Source: Orientallactaga sibirica (Eukaryota > Chordata > Mammalia > Rodentia > Dipodidae). Taken from it: a DNA stretch of 64,000 bases. The position numbers were made by a program, and so were the translations under genes. Location: the NCBI GenBank assembly GCA_036365145.1, contig JAEOAD010000015.1, forward strand, positions 10,967,501-11,031,500. The letters are read 5' to 3'. Shown here piece after piece: positions 1-12,239 of the stretch. Each line of letters begins with the position of its first letter. Within the stretch, counting starts at the first letter, position 1. Below the pieces are notes generated by a model. That model was not told the origin of the DNA and searched no databases. It was given only the letters and a program-made list of their open reading frames with translations.

Positions 1-1451
1 AGAGCCTGCACACTCAAAACCCAGCAGAGTAAAAATTCTTTCTCTCTTTTCCTCTCCCCTGGTTCTCTTTCCTGCCTCACCCAGCTATGGGGTCAAAGGC
101 CCCAAAGGGCCACCTGAGATAAGGGAATGACATCGGCGAGACAGCAGATTCTGGGAATGTTCCCAAGGTCTCAGCTGGAAAAGAGTAATTAGCTTCCTCT
201 GTGTGCCAAGTACACACACACACGCACACACTCACCCCTGGAGGGGTTCTAACATGCCTATGGCCTTTGTGCCCATTGGCTTATTCACTCATGGGACCCA
301 GGAAGGCTGCCCACTCCTGAGTCACAGGACTCCAAGCATGGCCTTTTGGGTTACACAGGCCAAAAAGCCAGGGGTGAGTTGCAGGTCAGACCCCCCCAGG
401 TATGGATACACAGCCAAGGGATGCTTCGGTTACACCTGTGGTCACTGCTGAGGGGAGAGAAACTGGCTTCTGCTGGAAGATGAAGATCACTCAAGCTGGT
501 CTGAAGCTCCAGCAGCTGGAGTATGTCCACCCTGCACACAGCCCCATGTCTGCTTGCCTGGAGCCACCTGCAGTTCTCCCTTCTCTGTAAACACCTGACT
601 TTTCTCTGCTGTTCACCTTCCCTCCCTTACGCCTTGCCTGGTTATTGCCTCTGAACAGTCCAGGTGTCACATCAACAAACATCCATTCTTTGGGGACAGT
701 CACAGATCGAGTGCAAGACCCAGGATCTGGTCAGATCTGCATGTGGTGAGCCCTGTGATCAGCTGGGGCTCTAGGGAGGCAAAGGACAAGAAAGCCAAGC
801 TGACCCAGCCTGCTCAAGTAGATACATTTTACATGGGATTCTGATGCTGAGCCATTCCATGCCGGACTGCAGGCAAGGCTTCAGCCAGGACTCAGATAAC
901 CCAGGCAAGGTGTCCTGCTTTCCTTCTGCAGGTTCCACCCTCCTCCCCACTGTGAGCTCCATTCTCACACATACTATGTCCTGTGTTCCCAAAACAGCAC
1001 CGGGAAGTTCTCATGCACTCATGTCCAGTTACGTATTAAAATTTAAATGTATATAAAACAAATATAAAAAAGTTTAAATCATGTAATTATATAAAACATG
1101 AGCATATTTTATAAAGTATAAGATAAACAGAATATATTAAATAAATTCAAACTTAAATAGATAAGAAACTCATATTTATAGTTAAAAGATAAAAGGGGAA
1201 AATGAGTTATTTTAAAATAAAATGTTCTCCGTCTCCTCTGCTTGCCTGGGACTTCTGGTGGGCAGAGGGCTGTGCTCATTGTAGATTAGAGGGAAAGCGT
1301 TAGAAACCCAAGCATTATCTTCTGATAAACAAACTGGATAAATTATGTGGAAGGTTAAAAAATGTGGAGCACTTTACCAAAGGAAGGGACTGTTATTCAC
1401 AGCAGGGGTCCGTGACCTTGCCTTCCTTCTTTTTTTCCCTTTCCTCTTTCA
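1..1451. other. unassigned DNA without a recognised gene
   Basis: No convincing exon, RNA gene or young repeat was recognised here. The right third, about 1030-1240, is strongly AT-rich. The open frames are all under 85 codons and overlap each other on both strands, as expected by chance. Confidence 0.5.
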
Positions 1452-1712
1452 TTGTGTGTATATAGTAGATATTGTGTGTATGGTGTGGTGAGTGCATGCT
1501 TTAAGCACATGTGTGCATGTGTGTAGATTTGTGCCTCTTCATGTGCGCATGGAGGCCAAAGGAGAATCTTGGGTGTCCTTCTCTATTGCTCATGTGTTTC
1601 CTTGAGAGGAGTCTCTCACTAAACCTGGAGCTGGTGTTTTTGGCCAGACTAGCTGACCAGTGAGTCCCAATGATTCGCTGGTCATTCTTATCCACTGAAA
1701 CACCTCCCTACC
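1452..1712 (-). repeat. B4-type composite SINE, diverged
   Basis: The plus strand shows a TG-rich tail, then a 'ggaggccaaagga' block, a 'gtctctcact' block and a 'ccactgaaacacctcc' end. This is the reverse complement of the B4 layout: a tRNA-like head, a B1-like body and a CA-rich tail. Better kept copies at 21.8, 27.4 and 42.1 kb support the family call. Confidence 0.6.
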
Positions 1713-1971
1713 CTCTTCTCTTGATTTTTTCTCATGCCCATTCCCCATTTGCTCTGCTAACAGATTCCCTGCACCCTTTCCCTATAGGTTGAATGGAGCT
1801 AGCCTGCTGGAGAGCTAGGCACACATCTCAGTCTGGCTAATCAGAGAACTCTATAGCTCTCATCATGCAGACTGGTTCATAATTGGGTATGTGACTTTAG
1901 CTAGGCCAATGGGAGTCCTCCAAGGCCTTTCGGGTGGTACTCTAAAGAGTAGAGTTAGAAATAAAGATAGA

Positions 1972-2222
1972 GGCTGGAGAGATGGCTTAGTGGTTAAGGT
2001 GCTTGCCTGTGAACCCTAAGGCCTCATGTTCAACTCCCCAGGTCCCATGTAAGCCAGATTCACAAAGTGATGCAAACACACAAAGTTGCATGTGCGCACA
2101 AGATGGTGCATGTGTCTGGAATTCAATTGCAGTGGTTGGAGGCCCTGGTGTCCCAATTCTCTCTCTCACTTTCTCGCTTGCCCTTGCTCTCGCTCTCTTA
2201 CATTTAAAAAAAAAAAAAAAAA
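1972..2222 (+). repeat. tRNA-headed SINE of the dominant local family
   Basis: It begins with 'ggctggagagatggcttag' (tRNA-like A box). The usual 'caattgcagtggttggag' core, a CT-rich stretch and a long A tail follow. The middle carries an extra duplicated stretch around 2060-2100, so it is longer than the family norm of about 200 bp. The short frames over it are not genes. Confidence 0.85.
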
Positions 2223-2424
2223 GCCAGTCTTTGAGGCTTGCCTCAAAAGAAAATATTTAAAAAGAAAAAAGAAGTAGAGATACAGTCCTCTTGGCATGTT
2301 TCTGGACTCGATCCAATATTGCCCATCTTGAGTTCCACAAGCCGATGTATCATCTTTATTTGTAGCCTGAAGAGCCCCAATGGCTCATTGTCTCTCAAAA
2401 CAAACAAAATCTTTCCTCCTTTCA

Positions 2425-2560
2425 TCATTCCATGACTTTTTAAGACCTAGCTCAATTTCTCCTCTTCCAAGAAGTCTGCTCAGATCACCTCACCATATGT
2501 AATGCTAGTTCAGTTGCATTCCCTTGTCCTGCTTTCTCTGTAAGATTATAATCACATGTG
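2425..2560 (+). repeat. L2 LINE 3' relic
   Basis: The string 'ctcctcttccaagaagtctg' and the text around it look like the L2 3' end, where a 'cctccaggaagcc' block is typical. It is heavily diverged, so the edges are approximate and the call rests on this one block. Confidence 0.4.
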
Positions 2561-4490
2561 TGCAGAACAGTGGATTCTTTTTAGAACCTTTGTGGTCCTC
2601 CCAAGTACTGGTATTAGTAATGTACCATGTTTGCTGTGAGAATCTTGTACTGGGGTCAACATCTGGGGAGGGGTAGGTAAGTGTGTAGGGTGTGCGTAAG
2701 TATTTCTGTGAGATCAGAGTAAAGGGAATGCGCGTGACTGTGTGTGCAAGCGCAGGAGGACTGATCAGAAATACAGGCTCTTTAGGTGGCAGGACCAGTT
2801 CAGGGACAAGTCCCTGCATGGCTAGTGGGAGCCTTGGAATCCAGGTGTGCCTAGTGGAGGACCCAGAAGTACCCTCTGTGTGGTATGGAGGGCTTCATGG
2901 GGTAGTTTGGGTAGGGACCTCCTTTATCTGTACGGTTCCATTTTGTCTCTTCATTCTGTTTATGTTAGCCTCCCCAGTCCTTGGAACAGGCTATAGTATA
3001 TTGTTAGACCTAGGTATTAGTGCTAAGGGAATGAATGAAGGAATGAACCATGCGTATCCAGAAGATGGCCTGGTCAGAGTCCCCTCCTCTCCTCTAAGCA
3101 GCCTTCGTGCAGTCCGGCAGATGGGTGGTTTGTGAATGAATTTTTCTCAGTCCTCTCTCTGTGTTCTCTCTCTCTCTCCCTTCTTTTTCCCTTTAAGAGT
3201 CCCTTCCAAGTACATGATCCTCCACCTCCTGTCTCTTCTTTTCCTCTAGGTCTCAACTTGGACATAGGATCTCTAGGAAGCCTTGCTTTGGGCAGGTGTC
3301 CTGACAAAGTGTCTGCTGGCCATTTGTGGAAGTGCTTGTCCAGTTGTGACATAAATGCCGCGGTGTTGCTACTCCTCTCAGGCACGGAGCCCCAGCGCAG
3401 AGGCCCCTCAGAGTCCGTGTGGCTGACAGCCGCTGCCCATGTCACAAGGATGTTGGACTGCACGCGGCAAGTAGAGAAAGAATCAGACAGAGTGCTTATC
3501 ATTTTCTCACTACAATAAAGCTGAAAAACAGCAAATGTGTGAAGTCGAGGACCATGCCTTGATTTCAATGGGATGCCAGTAGGCCTCCTGGCCTATAATC
3601 TTGAGGTGAAACACCCACCGCCTACATACAGTGTGCATGGTCTGTATGGCCTGTAGCATGCTGTGCAGCTAAGCTCTGATATTGGACAAGTTAGATGTGT
3701 TAACTGCACTTTGGCTTATGACAATTTCAACTTACAGTGGATTTAAGGGGACATAACCTCCTTGTAAGGCGAGAAGCATCAGCATGTGCTAGCCCCCCCC
3801 CTTCCTCAGTTTCCCATAACTTGAACTAGGTTAAACTGGGGACCATCGATACTTAGTTGAGTTTATGAGCTGCCGGAAGTCTTGAGTGTGCTCCTGCCAG
3901 TTATTAAGACAGGAAAGACCAGGTTGGGGTGGGGACAGAAATGGAAAGTTCTGCCTTATCTATGTTAATTCTGGATGTCTGATAGATAGCTGAAGGGAGG
4001 TGACAAGTTGATGTGAACCTGTAGCTCAGTAGGGAGGTCAGAGCTAGACACAAGTGTAGGAGGCATTGGCATGGGAGGGCGTTGAAAGGGGCTGTGAGAT
4101 CATCCAGGTGGAGGAGGCTGGAGGACAGTGGAGAGACTGTGACCAAAGCCCCAGAGAGATACTGATTCGGAAGAGGAGAAGGGAGGGAGAAGGCTCCCCC
4201 AAGAAACCCAAAGAACATTCTGGTGAAAAGAGCTGGCAAACCAATAAGAAGTTGCCAGCAGGTTGACAGCTTTTTGAACACTTTTTGAGGCCAGACCATA
4301 GCAGTTTTAGTGGAGTGGTAGCATTAAAAAGGCAACTGTGGTGGGTATGGAGAGAATGGGAGCGCAGATGTAATAGTCAGGTGCTGTGTAGTGATGTGGA
4401 AGCGGTGGTCAGTGACAGGCTCCATAGATGATGGTGGTCCCAAAGGATGATAATGGAGCTGAAAAATTCCTATTGCCTAGTGTTGTCTAT
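2560..4490. other. unassigned DNA; possible ancient repeat near 3.95-4.42 kb
   Basis: This stretch holds the longest open frame of the window, 3074-3568 on the minus strand with 164 codons. It is low-complexity in part (a CT-rich run on the plus strand near 3160-3200), overlaps an open frame on the other strand, and matches no family I know. An AATAAA lies at about 3516 on the plus strand. The block 3950-4420 resembles an old mammalian interspersed repeat, but I cannot name it. Confidence 0.35.
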
Positions 4491-4494
4491 GTTT

Positions 4495-4534
4495 TTGTTT
4501 GTTTGTTTGTTTGTTTGTTTGTTTGTTTGTTTGT
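4495..4534 (+). repeat. (TTTG)n microsatellite
   Basis: About ten TTTG units directly abut the tail of the minus-strand SINE that follows. The array probably grew from the SINE's A-rich tail. Confidence 0.9.
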
Positions 4535-4728
4535 TTTGAGAGACAGAGAGAGAGAGAGGGAGAGGAAGACAGATAGAGAGCGCCAGCTGCCTCTCAGACA
4601 GATAGAGATGCCCCCTTGTGGTCAAGTGCGGCATTGCGCTGCATCACTGCATCTGGCTAAATGTGGGACCTGGAGATTGGAACCGGGTTCTTAGGCTGCT
4701 GCCTTAACCGCTAAGTCATCTCTCCAGT
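4535..4728 (-). repeat. tRNA-headed SINE, variant subfamily
   Basis: Reverse-oriented copy: a GA-rich block, then 'cttgtggtcaagtgcggc' and the terminal 'ctaagtcatctctccag' head complement. Its core differs from most copies in the window but is shared in part with the next element, which suggests a distinct subfamily. Confidence 0.75.
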
Positions 4729-4765
4729 TTTCTATGTTTTGATATGATACTCTCCACTGTGTGTT

Positions 4766-4971
4766 TATTTTTAAATTTTTTTTTGGTCAAGAGGGTGGCA
4801 GAGATTTGCCAGCAGTGTCTCAGCTGCGAAATCCAGACTTTGGTCATGGCTTTGGCTCACTTTGCATCTGGCTAAACGTGGGACCTGGAGATTGGAACCC
4901 CCGGAGTCTGGAACCAGCGTTCTTAGGCTTAGGAGGCAGGCCCCTTAACCGCTAAGCCATCTCTCCAGCCC
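4766..4971 (-). repeat. tRNA-headed SINE, same variant subfamily
   Basis: Ends in 'gctaagccatctctccagcc', the complement of the family head. It carries the 'catctggctaaacgtggg' core seen in the preceding element. The GA-rich tail is replaced by a T-rich stretch. Confidence 0.75.
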
Positions 4972-6990
4972 TGCCTACAGTATTTAATATAACAATGCAC
5001 TGTGCAGGTTTGTATTGGAGCAATGGGCTATACATGTGTAATAGGATATACCATTGAGGTTGGGTAAATACACCCTGGGATGTTCACACAGTGACAAAGT
5101 CACCTAATGATTTAGTTCTCAGAGGGTGTCCCCAATGCTAGTGACAGATAATTGCATGCAGAGATTATGAAAGAAGCCACCATGATGGAGAGCAAAGACT
5201 GGAGCAGAGCCTGCTGGAGGGGAAAGGAACCTAGGGGAGGTTTCTGTCCTTGCTCATAAAGAGATGGGGGTTCCTAGAGCAAGCATGCATGGTCACGGGA
5301 GAGCTCCTGGAGAGAGGAACCTGAGGAGGCTGGAGTCTGTGACACAGGCTGATCTCAGCGGCAAGTGAGGCCATAGCAGGTCAGTTCATGGTTCCCGAAG
5401 TGGAAATGAAGGGGATGCTTGCTCTGTGCTCTGAGTCTCCATGCAACCTCAGAACAGGGTAAGTGGCATTAGAGGATGGAGAAGCGGGTAGAATGAAAAT
5501 GACAGTGACATGTAGGAGGGAGGCAGTGTCAGCATGCTGTTTGCTGCTCCTCAGACATATTCAGATGAGGTCCTTGGACAATTAGAGCTGGGCTTGACCA
5601 AAGGGGAGGGGGTTGGATCTGCTCTGTAGAAATGTGGGGACTCAAGTGTTAGGCCAGGGCTTCCTGCTTTCTGGACCTGGATTGACACTTCTGTGGCCCC
5701 TGCTGATCCTAGATTCACCAAATGAGAAGTCTGTCCAGGCACAGGCAGCTCTTGGTGTGTCCTCCCTCATGTCACAGCAGTCCTTTCAGTAGCTAGAGGA
5801 GCTTCCTGGGGTGAACAAGAGCATGGGGATCATCAATAGGGTGGCCGTTCCTGCGCAGTAGCCCTCCAGCGTGGCAGAAGGAGCACTCCCACACAGTGCA
5901 CCTAGAAGCACAAAGATCACACAGTGGCACACTGCGGCTCCAGCCCCAAATATGCTTGAAAGAAAAACAACCTATCCCGGTACCCAACCCAGTCACAAAG
6001 AGTGTCTCAGAAGGCAGTTTATTAGGGAAGATGTGTGGGTCTATCTCTCTCACCATCAGGCGCCCACTTGCCTCTAGAGAAAGGGCTTGTTCATTCTCAC
6101 CTTAGTCATCTATCCCTCCCTGAACAACAGCAGCTGGTCCTTTCCTCAGCTTACTCATCCCTTCTGGTGAATCCTAGCACAGACAGGTGCTTCATAAATT
6201 CTTACTGGATAAAGGAACAAATGGGTCCATCAACGCTACCATTCACCCAAAGAAGAAAACCCTTGCCTTTTCTGTAGCCTGGTTGTTACCTCTCGGTGGT
6301 ATGTCAGTCTTTGGGGCACAGGCCTGCTCCTCACCTACTGTGACTGACTGTAGGTTTCTCCCTCGGGAGAAAGGCCGTCTCTGCATGCTGAGCCACGAGG
6401 CTGCTGGCCAGTGTTCATGTGGAGAAGGCCCTGCTGTTTCTCAGAGGAGAGCTGATGAAGGCTCTGGGGAAAGATGGGCCACCCTGCACGCCTCCTGTCC
6501 CTTTCTCTGGCCCTGATCTCATGTCCTCAGCTGCTTCTCATTGCCTTGGTCAGGTGGGTGAGAGAGGGATACCCAGGCAGATTTCTGGAAGCCTGAGATT
6601 CAATCTCAGGGAACTCTGGCTGAGCCCTCCTGTACTGACTTTCAATCAGACCCAGAGCTAGGAGGAAGCCTGAGGCCAAGCCAGCTGAGGGCTCAGACAA
6701 CAGATAAGGAGCCCTGAGTTGGCTCCAGTCTTTCTGGCTGGGGTAAGCCATGCTGCTAGGCTACTGAGCAGAGAGAGGCCCAGAGTCCCTTCCCGGGAGC
6801 TTGAGAAGCCCGTGGCCTGGCTGTGGCTAGCCAAGAAGGATCCACCTGGAGGAGAGTGGCGGGGCTTCACTCCACAAGTAAGCTGGTAGAGATGCACATG
6901 TCTCTATTGCATGGGTAGGCCCAAGGAAATAGCACCTGGAAGGAGGCCTTGAAGTCAAGCAGGAGGCTTCATGAGTGAGCTTGGTAACTT
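4972..6990. other. unassigned DNA without a recognised gene
   Basis: No repeat family or exon was recognised with confidence. The block 6170-6225 ('tgcttcataaattcttactgg') resembles the 3' terminus of a MIR or L2 relic. Overlapping frames of 60-110 codons on both strands show no known motif. Confidence 0.4.
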
Positions 6991-6999
6991 CTTGGTGAC

Positions 7000-7370
7000 T
7001 GTATGCCTCTCTTGGGACTGCCATAACCACAACTGGGGCCTTTGAACAATAGAAATGTGCTTCCTCACAGCTACGGAGGCTGGAGGCGTTTGATCCAGGC
7101 ATCACAGTTCTGGAGGTTGGAGGCCTACGACTAGGTATTTTCTGAAGCTGATCTCCTTGGCTCCACGACGGCCATAGCCTGTGTCCTCATGTGGCCTTTC
7201 CTTTTACACAGAGAGCAGTCAGATGGGATTAAGACCCCACCCTAATGGCCTCACGTTAGCCTAATCACTTCTTTGAAGCCCCTATCTCCAAATACAGCCA
7301 TGTTCCAAGGTAGTAGAGGATTAGGGCTTCATGCATAAATTTTGGGAGGGACACATTTCAGTTAATAACA
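7000..7370 (-). mobile_element. MLT1-type MaLR LTR, ancient
   Basis: Read on the minus strand it starts with TGTTATTAACTG. It then has the pattern typical of mammalian MLT1 LTRs: a block equivalent to 'cccaaaatt', one equivalent to 'ggagataggggc', and the complement of 'cctaatggcctcacgttag'. The 3' part is the complement of 'cacagctacggaggctgg'. It is old, with many differences from what I remember of the family. Confidence 0.7.
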
Positions 7371-7448
7371 GTGACTATGGCAATGTTGTCCTAATAGTGA
7401 CAGAGTGAGTTACACAATTAGCTGCTGGGCCCAAATAGTATTAATGCT

Positions 7449-7583
7449 ATGTATGTGTGTGTATATATATATATCTTCCTGTGTGTGCATGTATGTGTTA
7501 TGTATATACATGTGTGTACATACATACATACATGTATATGGGCACTTATATGCATATGTGTGTATGTATGTGTGTGCATGACA
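7449..7583. repeat. TG/TA-rich compound microsatellite
   Basis: Alternating TG, TA and CATA units with interruptions fill this stretch. The open frames across it translate as tyrosine/histidine/cysteine-rich low complexity on both strands and are not genes. Confidence 0.85.
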
Positions 7584-8824
7584 TATTCTGCTTTTTACCT
7601 GCCAGGTCCACTTGCTTGACTTTCCCCAGAACTGAGGAGGAAGATGGGCAGGAAGGTGCCCCGGTGCCCCAGTGTTTTGGACTCTTGTGCCCACTGCCTC
7701 AGTTCAGCCAGGTCACACTTCAAGGATCTCACGGCCCAGCTGGAAGCTCCAAGCAGCCACCATGGCCTTTCCCTGGGCATGTGGGAGGAAAGTGAGGCTT
7801 TCCTGTTCCCCGGAAGGGACGTGATTCACAGGGCCCCGGGCTTATAGCTCACTGTCTTATCTGCCCTGACTCAATTGCTTATCAGGGTCTGACAAGCTGA
7901 ATGTTTTGTCCACAATCTGGCAGGTCCCACCACTGAAGAAGGCAGGGTTCAGTCTCTGCTGGGACAAAGCCCCTCGAGATCCCTTGAGCTGCCTCCAGCT
8001 GGCCCCTCGAGGCAAGGGACACTCTGGCCTGGGCTCCACCCTGACCCCTTCTGAGGGCTTTTGCCCCTCTCATGCTAAAGGGGCTCATGACTCTGGCCCC
8101 TTTCAGGCTCTTCTACTTTGAACTGTCCCTGCCTGGTCCCACCATGAGGAGCATCTTGCCCAGTTGCAAGTTGACTGAGGCATTATTTGGGTTTCCAGTT
8201 GTAATGCTGCATCTAAACACTTCTAAGATGGTTCATCTCACAGGTGTACCAGCCCCATGGCCATGGCAGTGTGAGAGTCTCAAGGGCAAAGCCTTATTTT
8301 GCCTGGCCCTGGCAGATAAGGATATTCAAGGGTCTCTGGGATAGCACTGTAGCCTAGAGAGCTCATTTTGGTTGCTAGGCCTTCCAGAAAAATTACCACT
8401 TACAGACACTAAAGCAGGGGCCTTAAAGTGTGTCCCTGATGCTTCTCCTCCTTGACCACAATGGCCAGTGACTGGATGGATTCTCATATTGTCTCAGTCT
8501 CCCTGACAACCAGGTGGCTCTTCTCTATGTAGCTTAAACATTCAGGCCTGACTTTGTCTAGCCTCTATTAGAGGCCAGGAAAGGGTGATCAAGGCCAGGC
8601 ATGCTGGAGCTGAACAATTCCCTCATGAGGCCCCCTGTCCTCTCATTGACTGTGTACAACCAGGCTGATAATGCACTTGACGGGAGCAAGTGTCATTACT
8701 ACCATGTCACCAGATCAGCCACAGCAGCCAGGAGGTGGCAGACACCCACACATACTTGTGTTTGGTGAGTGACTAAGTGGGGCCCAGAGTGGTTCATTTT
8801 CCCTTCCCCGTTGCCCCTGTAGGT
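7584..8824. other. unassigned DNA without a recognised gene
   Basis: GC-moderate, single-copy-like sequence with overlapping frames of 60-112 codons on both strands. None shows a recognisable domain, and I could not define exon boundaries. Confidence 0.4.
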
Positions 8825-8839
8825 TTTGGTCAAAGTTTT

Positions 8840-9032
8840 TTCTTATATTTTATTTATTTATTTATTTGAGAGAGAGAGAGAAAGAGACAGAGAGAATGGG
8901 CATGCCAGGGCCTCTAGCCACTGCAAACCAACTCCAGGTGCATGCACCACCTTGTGGATACTGAGGAATCGAGCCTGGGTCCTTTGGCTTTGCAGACAAG
9001 TGCCTTAACTGCTAAGCCATCTTTCCAGCCCC
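8840..9032 (-). repeat. tRNA-headed SINE with perfect target duplication
   Basis: Flanked by a perfect 15-bp duplication 'tttggtcaaagtttt' at 8825-8839 and 9033-9047. The body runs from (ATTT)n through a GA-rich block to 'gctaagccatctttccagcc'. It is a complete, clean reverse-oriented copy and a good reference for the family. Confidence 0.95.
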
Positions 9033-9047
9033 TTTGGTCAAAGTTTT

Positions 9048-10590
9048 GCAACTGAGTTTCTGGGTGCAGGTGGGTCTACCAGAGTAGAAGAGGCTTCAGG
9101 TCTGCCACCTGCTGCTGCAAGCATAGGCCCTTCCAGGAAGAGGCACTGATTTGGGGTCCTCTCCTCAGGGACTGATTCTCCTCAGATCCGACCCAAGGTG
9201 CCCAGGCTCAAAGCTGACCCTGCAGTGAGAGGCACTAACTTGGCCTGGCCTGCTTCCAGCAAGAGCAGCGTGGGAACTTCGGCCTACCTAGGGGAGTGGG
9301 TGGAGCTGTTGCCCAGGGACAAACCCTGGAGCAACCTCTGATTGACACTTCTGGGCAAACCCAGCCTTGGTAGCTGCAGTGCAGCCATTTCTTCTCCATC
9401 CTCCTTTTCTGCATGGATTTCCTGTTCACATCGTTCCTTGGTGGGAGGGAGTCTTCGGTGTTCCCTCAGTCCCAGCATGACATGGACTGGGAGGGTGGGC
9501 TCTTCTCTTCATCTGTGGTCATTGCCTCCCTCCCAAGTACTGCAACACCTGTTTGGTTTAGAGAAGGTTCCCTTTAGAGGGTCTCCCATCCCTGCACCCC
9601 ACAATCTCAGCATTTCTTTCTACTGTATCCTCTGGAGAAGGTAGTTTCCTGGGTTTTTGTGCACCAGGGACTGTGAGTGGGGGGACAAAGGGTCAGGGTA
9701 GGTGCTCACATCTCAGAAGAGCTGCTGCCCTGTGAGTAGTAGGTTGCCCCATTCGGCCAGAAATTCTTAGGCTGGCCTGGTCCTGCACAGCCTGAGGGGA
9801 CAGGAAACTTGCCTTTCCTGCCCCCCACGCCCACAGTGTCTCTCTCGGGTGAGGGCAGGCATTCTCACCCGCTCTCACTCAGCTCTGGGGTTGGGTCCCA
9901 GTGAAACAAGTCTGTCCCGTCCAGCTCGCCTCCTTTCCCTTTCCTCTCTGGTACAGCCATAGTGGTAGGAGGTGTTAGAGTCTTGGATTTGAGTCTTGCC
10001 TCTGATCTTCCTGAGGTCTGGGCAGAGCCATTTATTAACCCAGTGGATTTCTTGTCCTCTAACCCAGGGGTCATGGTGCCTACCCTGGTCAGGTGGTTGT
10101 GAGAACCCCAGAGAAGATGTAGGGGTGGGCCTCGTGTGACGGGAGGATTCCTGGGATTGGCTGTGCCTGGCTTGACCCTTTCAGGACTGGACATGCCCCA
10201 AGTTGGACCTGGGCTTTGAGGACCTCTCTCTTGTTTCCTGCTCTGGCTCTCCTTGGAGCTTTGTGCTGATTTGGCCTTGAGGGAAGTCAATTATTCTGCC
10301 TCCTTCCCACCCCTGAGGCCCTTCTTCCCTGTTCCTCCAGGCCCTTGTGTCAGTCAAAGGCTTCCTCTTTGCTCAAAACATGCTCTCTCAAATGGTTGCC
10401 ACTGTCAAGGGGCCATTATCATCCTGGGATCATCATCCAGCTAGCCCAAGGCCATCAGAAGTTCGGGTTGAATAACAAGGTTCTCAGGGGCTAGGCTCTC
10501 CATACTCTGACCTGGTTGACACAACCTTTGTGTCCTGTCCTCTGAGGGAGCCCAGACAGTGACACGAGCATCATTATGTCATCCATGTGC
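9048..10590. other. unassigned DNA without a recognised gene
   Basis: A minus-strand frame of 141 codons (9865-10290) is open here, but its composition is Ser/Pro/Lys-rich with no motif I recognise. No convincing splice-bounded exon was seen. Confidence 0.4.
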
Positions 10591-10599
10591 TGGATACTC

Positions 10600-10750
10600 C
10601 GTGGTTCATACACTGGCCTCACAATCACAGCGGGGTAGGTAGTACTCGCTCCACTCTCAGAGGAAGAAGGGAAGCTCTGAAAGGCTAAATGATGTTCTTT
10701 AGGTCATATGGCTACTAAATGGTAGAACAGGAACTTGACCCTAAATTTCA
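10600..10750 (+). repeat. MIR SINE relic, core-tail region
   Basis: The order 'aggaagaagggaagctctga', 'aaggctaaatgatg' and 'ggtcatatggctactaaatg' follows the MIR core ('gaggaaactgag', 'aggttaagtgac', 'aaggtcacacagctag'). The orientation is given in the sense in which these blocks read, which is the antisense strand in some MIR conventions. Confidence 0.55.
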
Positions 10751-11290
10751 TTTGCTTACTCCCCTATCAAGCTGCCTACTTCTGGAGGGAAGAAGGAGAG
10801 GGTGAGGAGTAACTTTTCAGGGCAGACATAGGGAAGGCACTTCTCCAGAGTCTGGCTTAGTTGTCAGATGGACAACAGCTAGCTTTGTGGAGACATCTCT
10901 GGACTTTGAGCGTTAGCTTTTGGGGCCTGATTCTGGCCCTCTACAACTGAACCTTGGGAAACATTCAACCTCAGCTGAGCCCCTTGGCAGCAGCCCCTCC
11001 CCCAGAAGGCTTGCCCTTTCTTCCTCTTCTGTAGCCCAAAGGGGACCAAAGTTGTGACAGAGGTTGGATTTTTTTTTGTGGACTCAGGGCCATCTGTCAT
11101 GGTCCAGGATACACCAGAAACATGATACGGCGTCTAACCTGGAGTCTGCCGACAGTACAAGTTCACAAAGTGCCTCTAACATTTACTGGGATGACAAGAA
11201 AGTTCTTTAATTTCTCTGAGCCTCAGTTTCAGCTTCTCCAAAATGAGTTATTTAAGGATTACATAACAAGTAAAGAAAATAAATTTTGCA
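10751..11290. other. unassigned DNA with a possible MIR fragment
   Basis: Around 11190-11270 the words 'tttctctgagcctcagtttc' match the MIR 'ctctgagcctcagtttcc' core, so a short MIR piece is likely. The rest is unassigned. Confidence 0.45.
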
Positions 11291-11445
11291 ACTGGTGTTG
11301 TGGCACACATCTTTAGTCCCAGCACTCGGGAGGCAGAGAAGTAGGAGGACCACCTTGAGTTCAAGGCTACCCTGATACTACAGAGTGAATTCCGGGTCAG
11401 CCTGGGCCAGAGTGAGACCCTACCTTAAAAAAAAAGAAAAATAAT
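11291..11445 (+). repeat. B1-type SINE
   Basis: It contains 'cccagcactcgggaggcaga', a 'gagttcaaggctaccctga' block and 'gtgagaccctacctt' before an A-rich tail. This is the local B1 type with the 'accctgagactacatagtga' centre. Confidence 0.9.
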
Positions 11446-11569
11446 TTTTTCCTATTGAACTTGGCCTTTGATATATGGTCAATGAATTTTCATAGCACAA
11501 TATTGTGTGGTGGTTAACATTCCTCCAGGTCTGGATCTTCTGGGTGAAATCACCTATGCAATTATTTTT

Positions 11570-11787
11570 TAAAATATATTTTATTTATTTATTTCAGAAA
11601 GAGAAAGAGGGAGAGAGAGAGAGGGAAGGAGAGAGAGAATGGGAGCACCAAGGCCACCAGCCACTGCAAACAAACTCCAGATGCGTGTGCCACCTTGTGC
11701 ATCTAGCTTATGTGGTTCTGGAGAAATGAACCTGCATCCTTTGGCTTTGCAGGCAAACGCATTAACTGCTAAGCCATCTCTCGAGCC
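11570..11787 (-). repeat. tRNA-headed SINE with target duplication
   Basis: Flanked by 'ctatgcaattattttt' at 11554-11569 and the same 16-mer with one mismatch at 11788-11803. Reverse-oriented, full length, with an AAAGAG/GGGAGA-rich block. Confidence 0.93.
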
Positions 11788-12239
11788 CTATGCAGTTATT
11801 TTTGCTCTGCACTGAAGGCTTGCAGGTGGGGTCCAGAGAGCAAGCACTGTTTATGAAGTAGAGGAAGCTTGGTGGGGCAGGAGGGATCACACCAACATGT
11901 GTTACTGCAGAGGCAAGAGAAACAGCCCTCTTCCCACAGCGGGTGCAGGGAGTAAGAGATGAGAAAGGCCAGAAGAAAGCCAATGGCTGTCTCATATCCC
12001 AGGACAGCCAGAGCAACCTCTCACTCAGAGGACTGCCCTCTCCTGGAACCCTCTCTGGCTTTTGCCTCTGTCTAGAGTCCCTTAAGGACTCTAAGGGTGT
12101 GAGCAAGGACTCTTAAGAGTGTGAGCTTCAAGGCCATAGCGAAGCGAGCTGCTTTGTGGCTTTTATGGAAGGCCACTGCTCAAATAAGGGTCCAGAGAGT
12201 CACAAAAGGCCTCAGTGCTGAGGGAAGGAGCCTATGTGT

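Noticed and set aside
3074..3568. Longest open frame, minus strand, 164 codons
   Set aside because: It overlaps a 128-codon frame on the other strand, includes a low-complexity Arg/Glu stretch from a CT-rich run, and shows no known motif or splice context.
9865..10290. Minus-strand frame of 141 codons
   Set aside because: Ser/Pro/Lys-rich, no domain, no start context or exon boundary that would support it.
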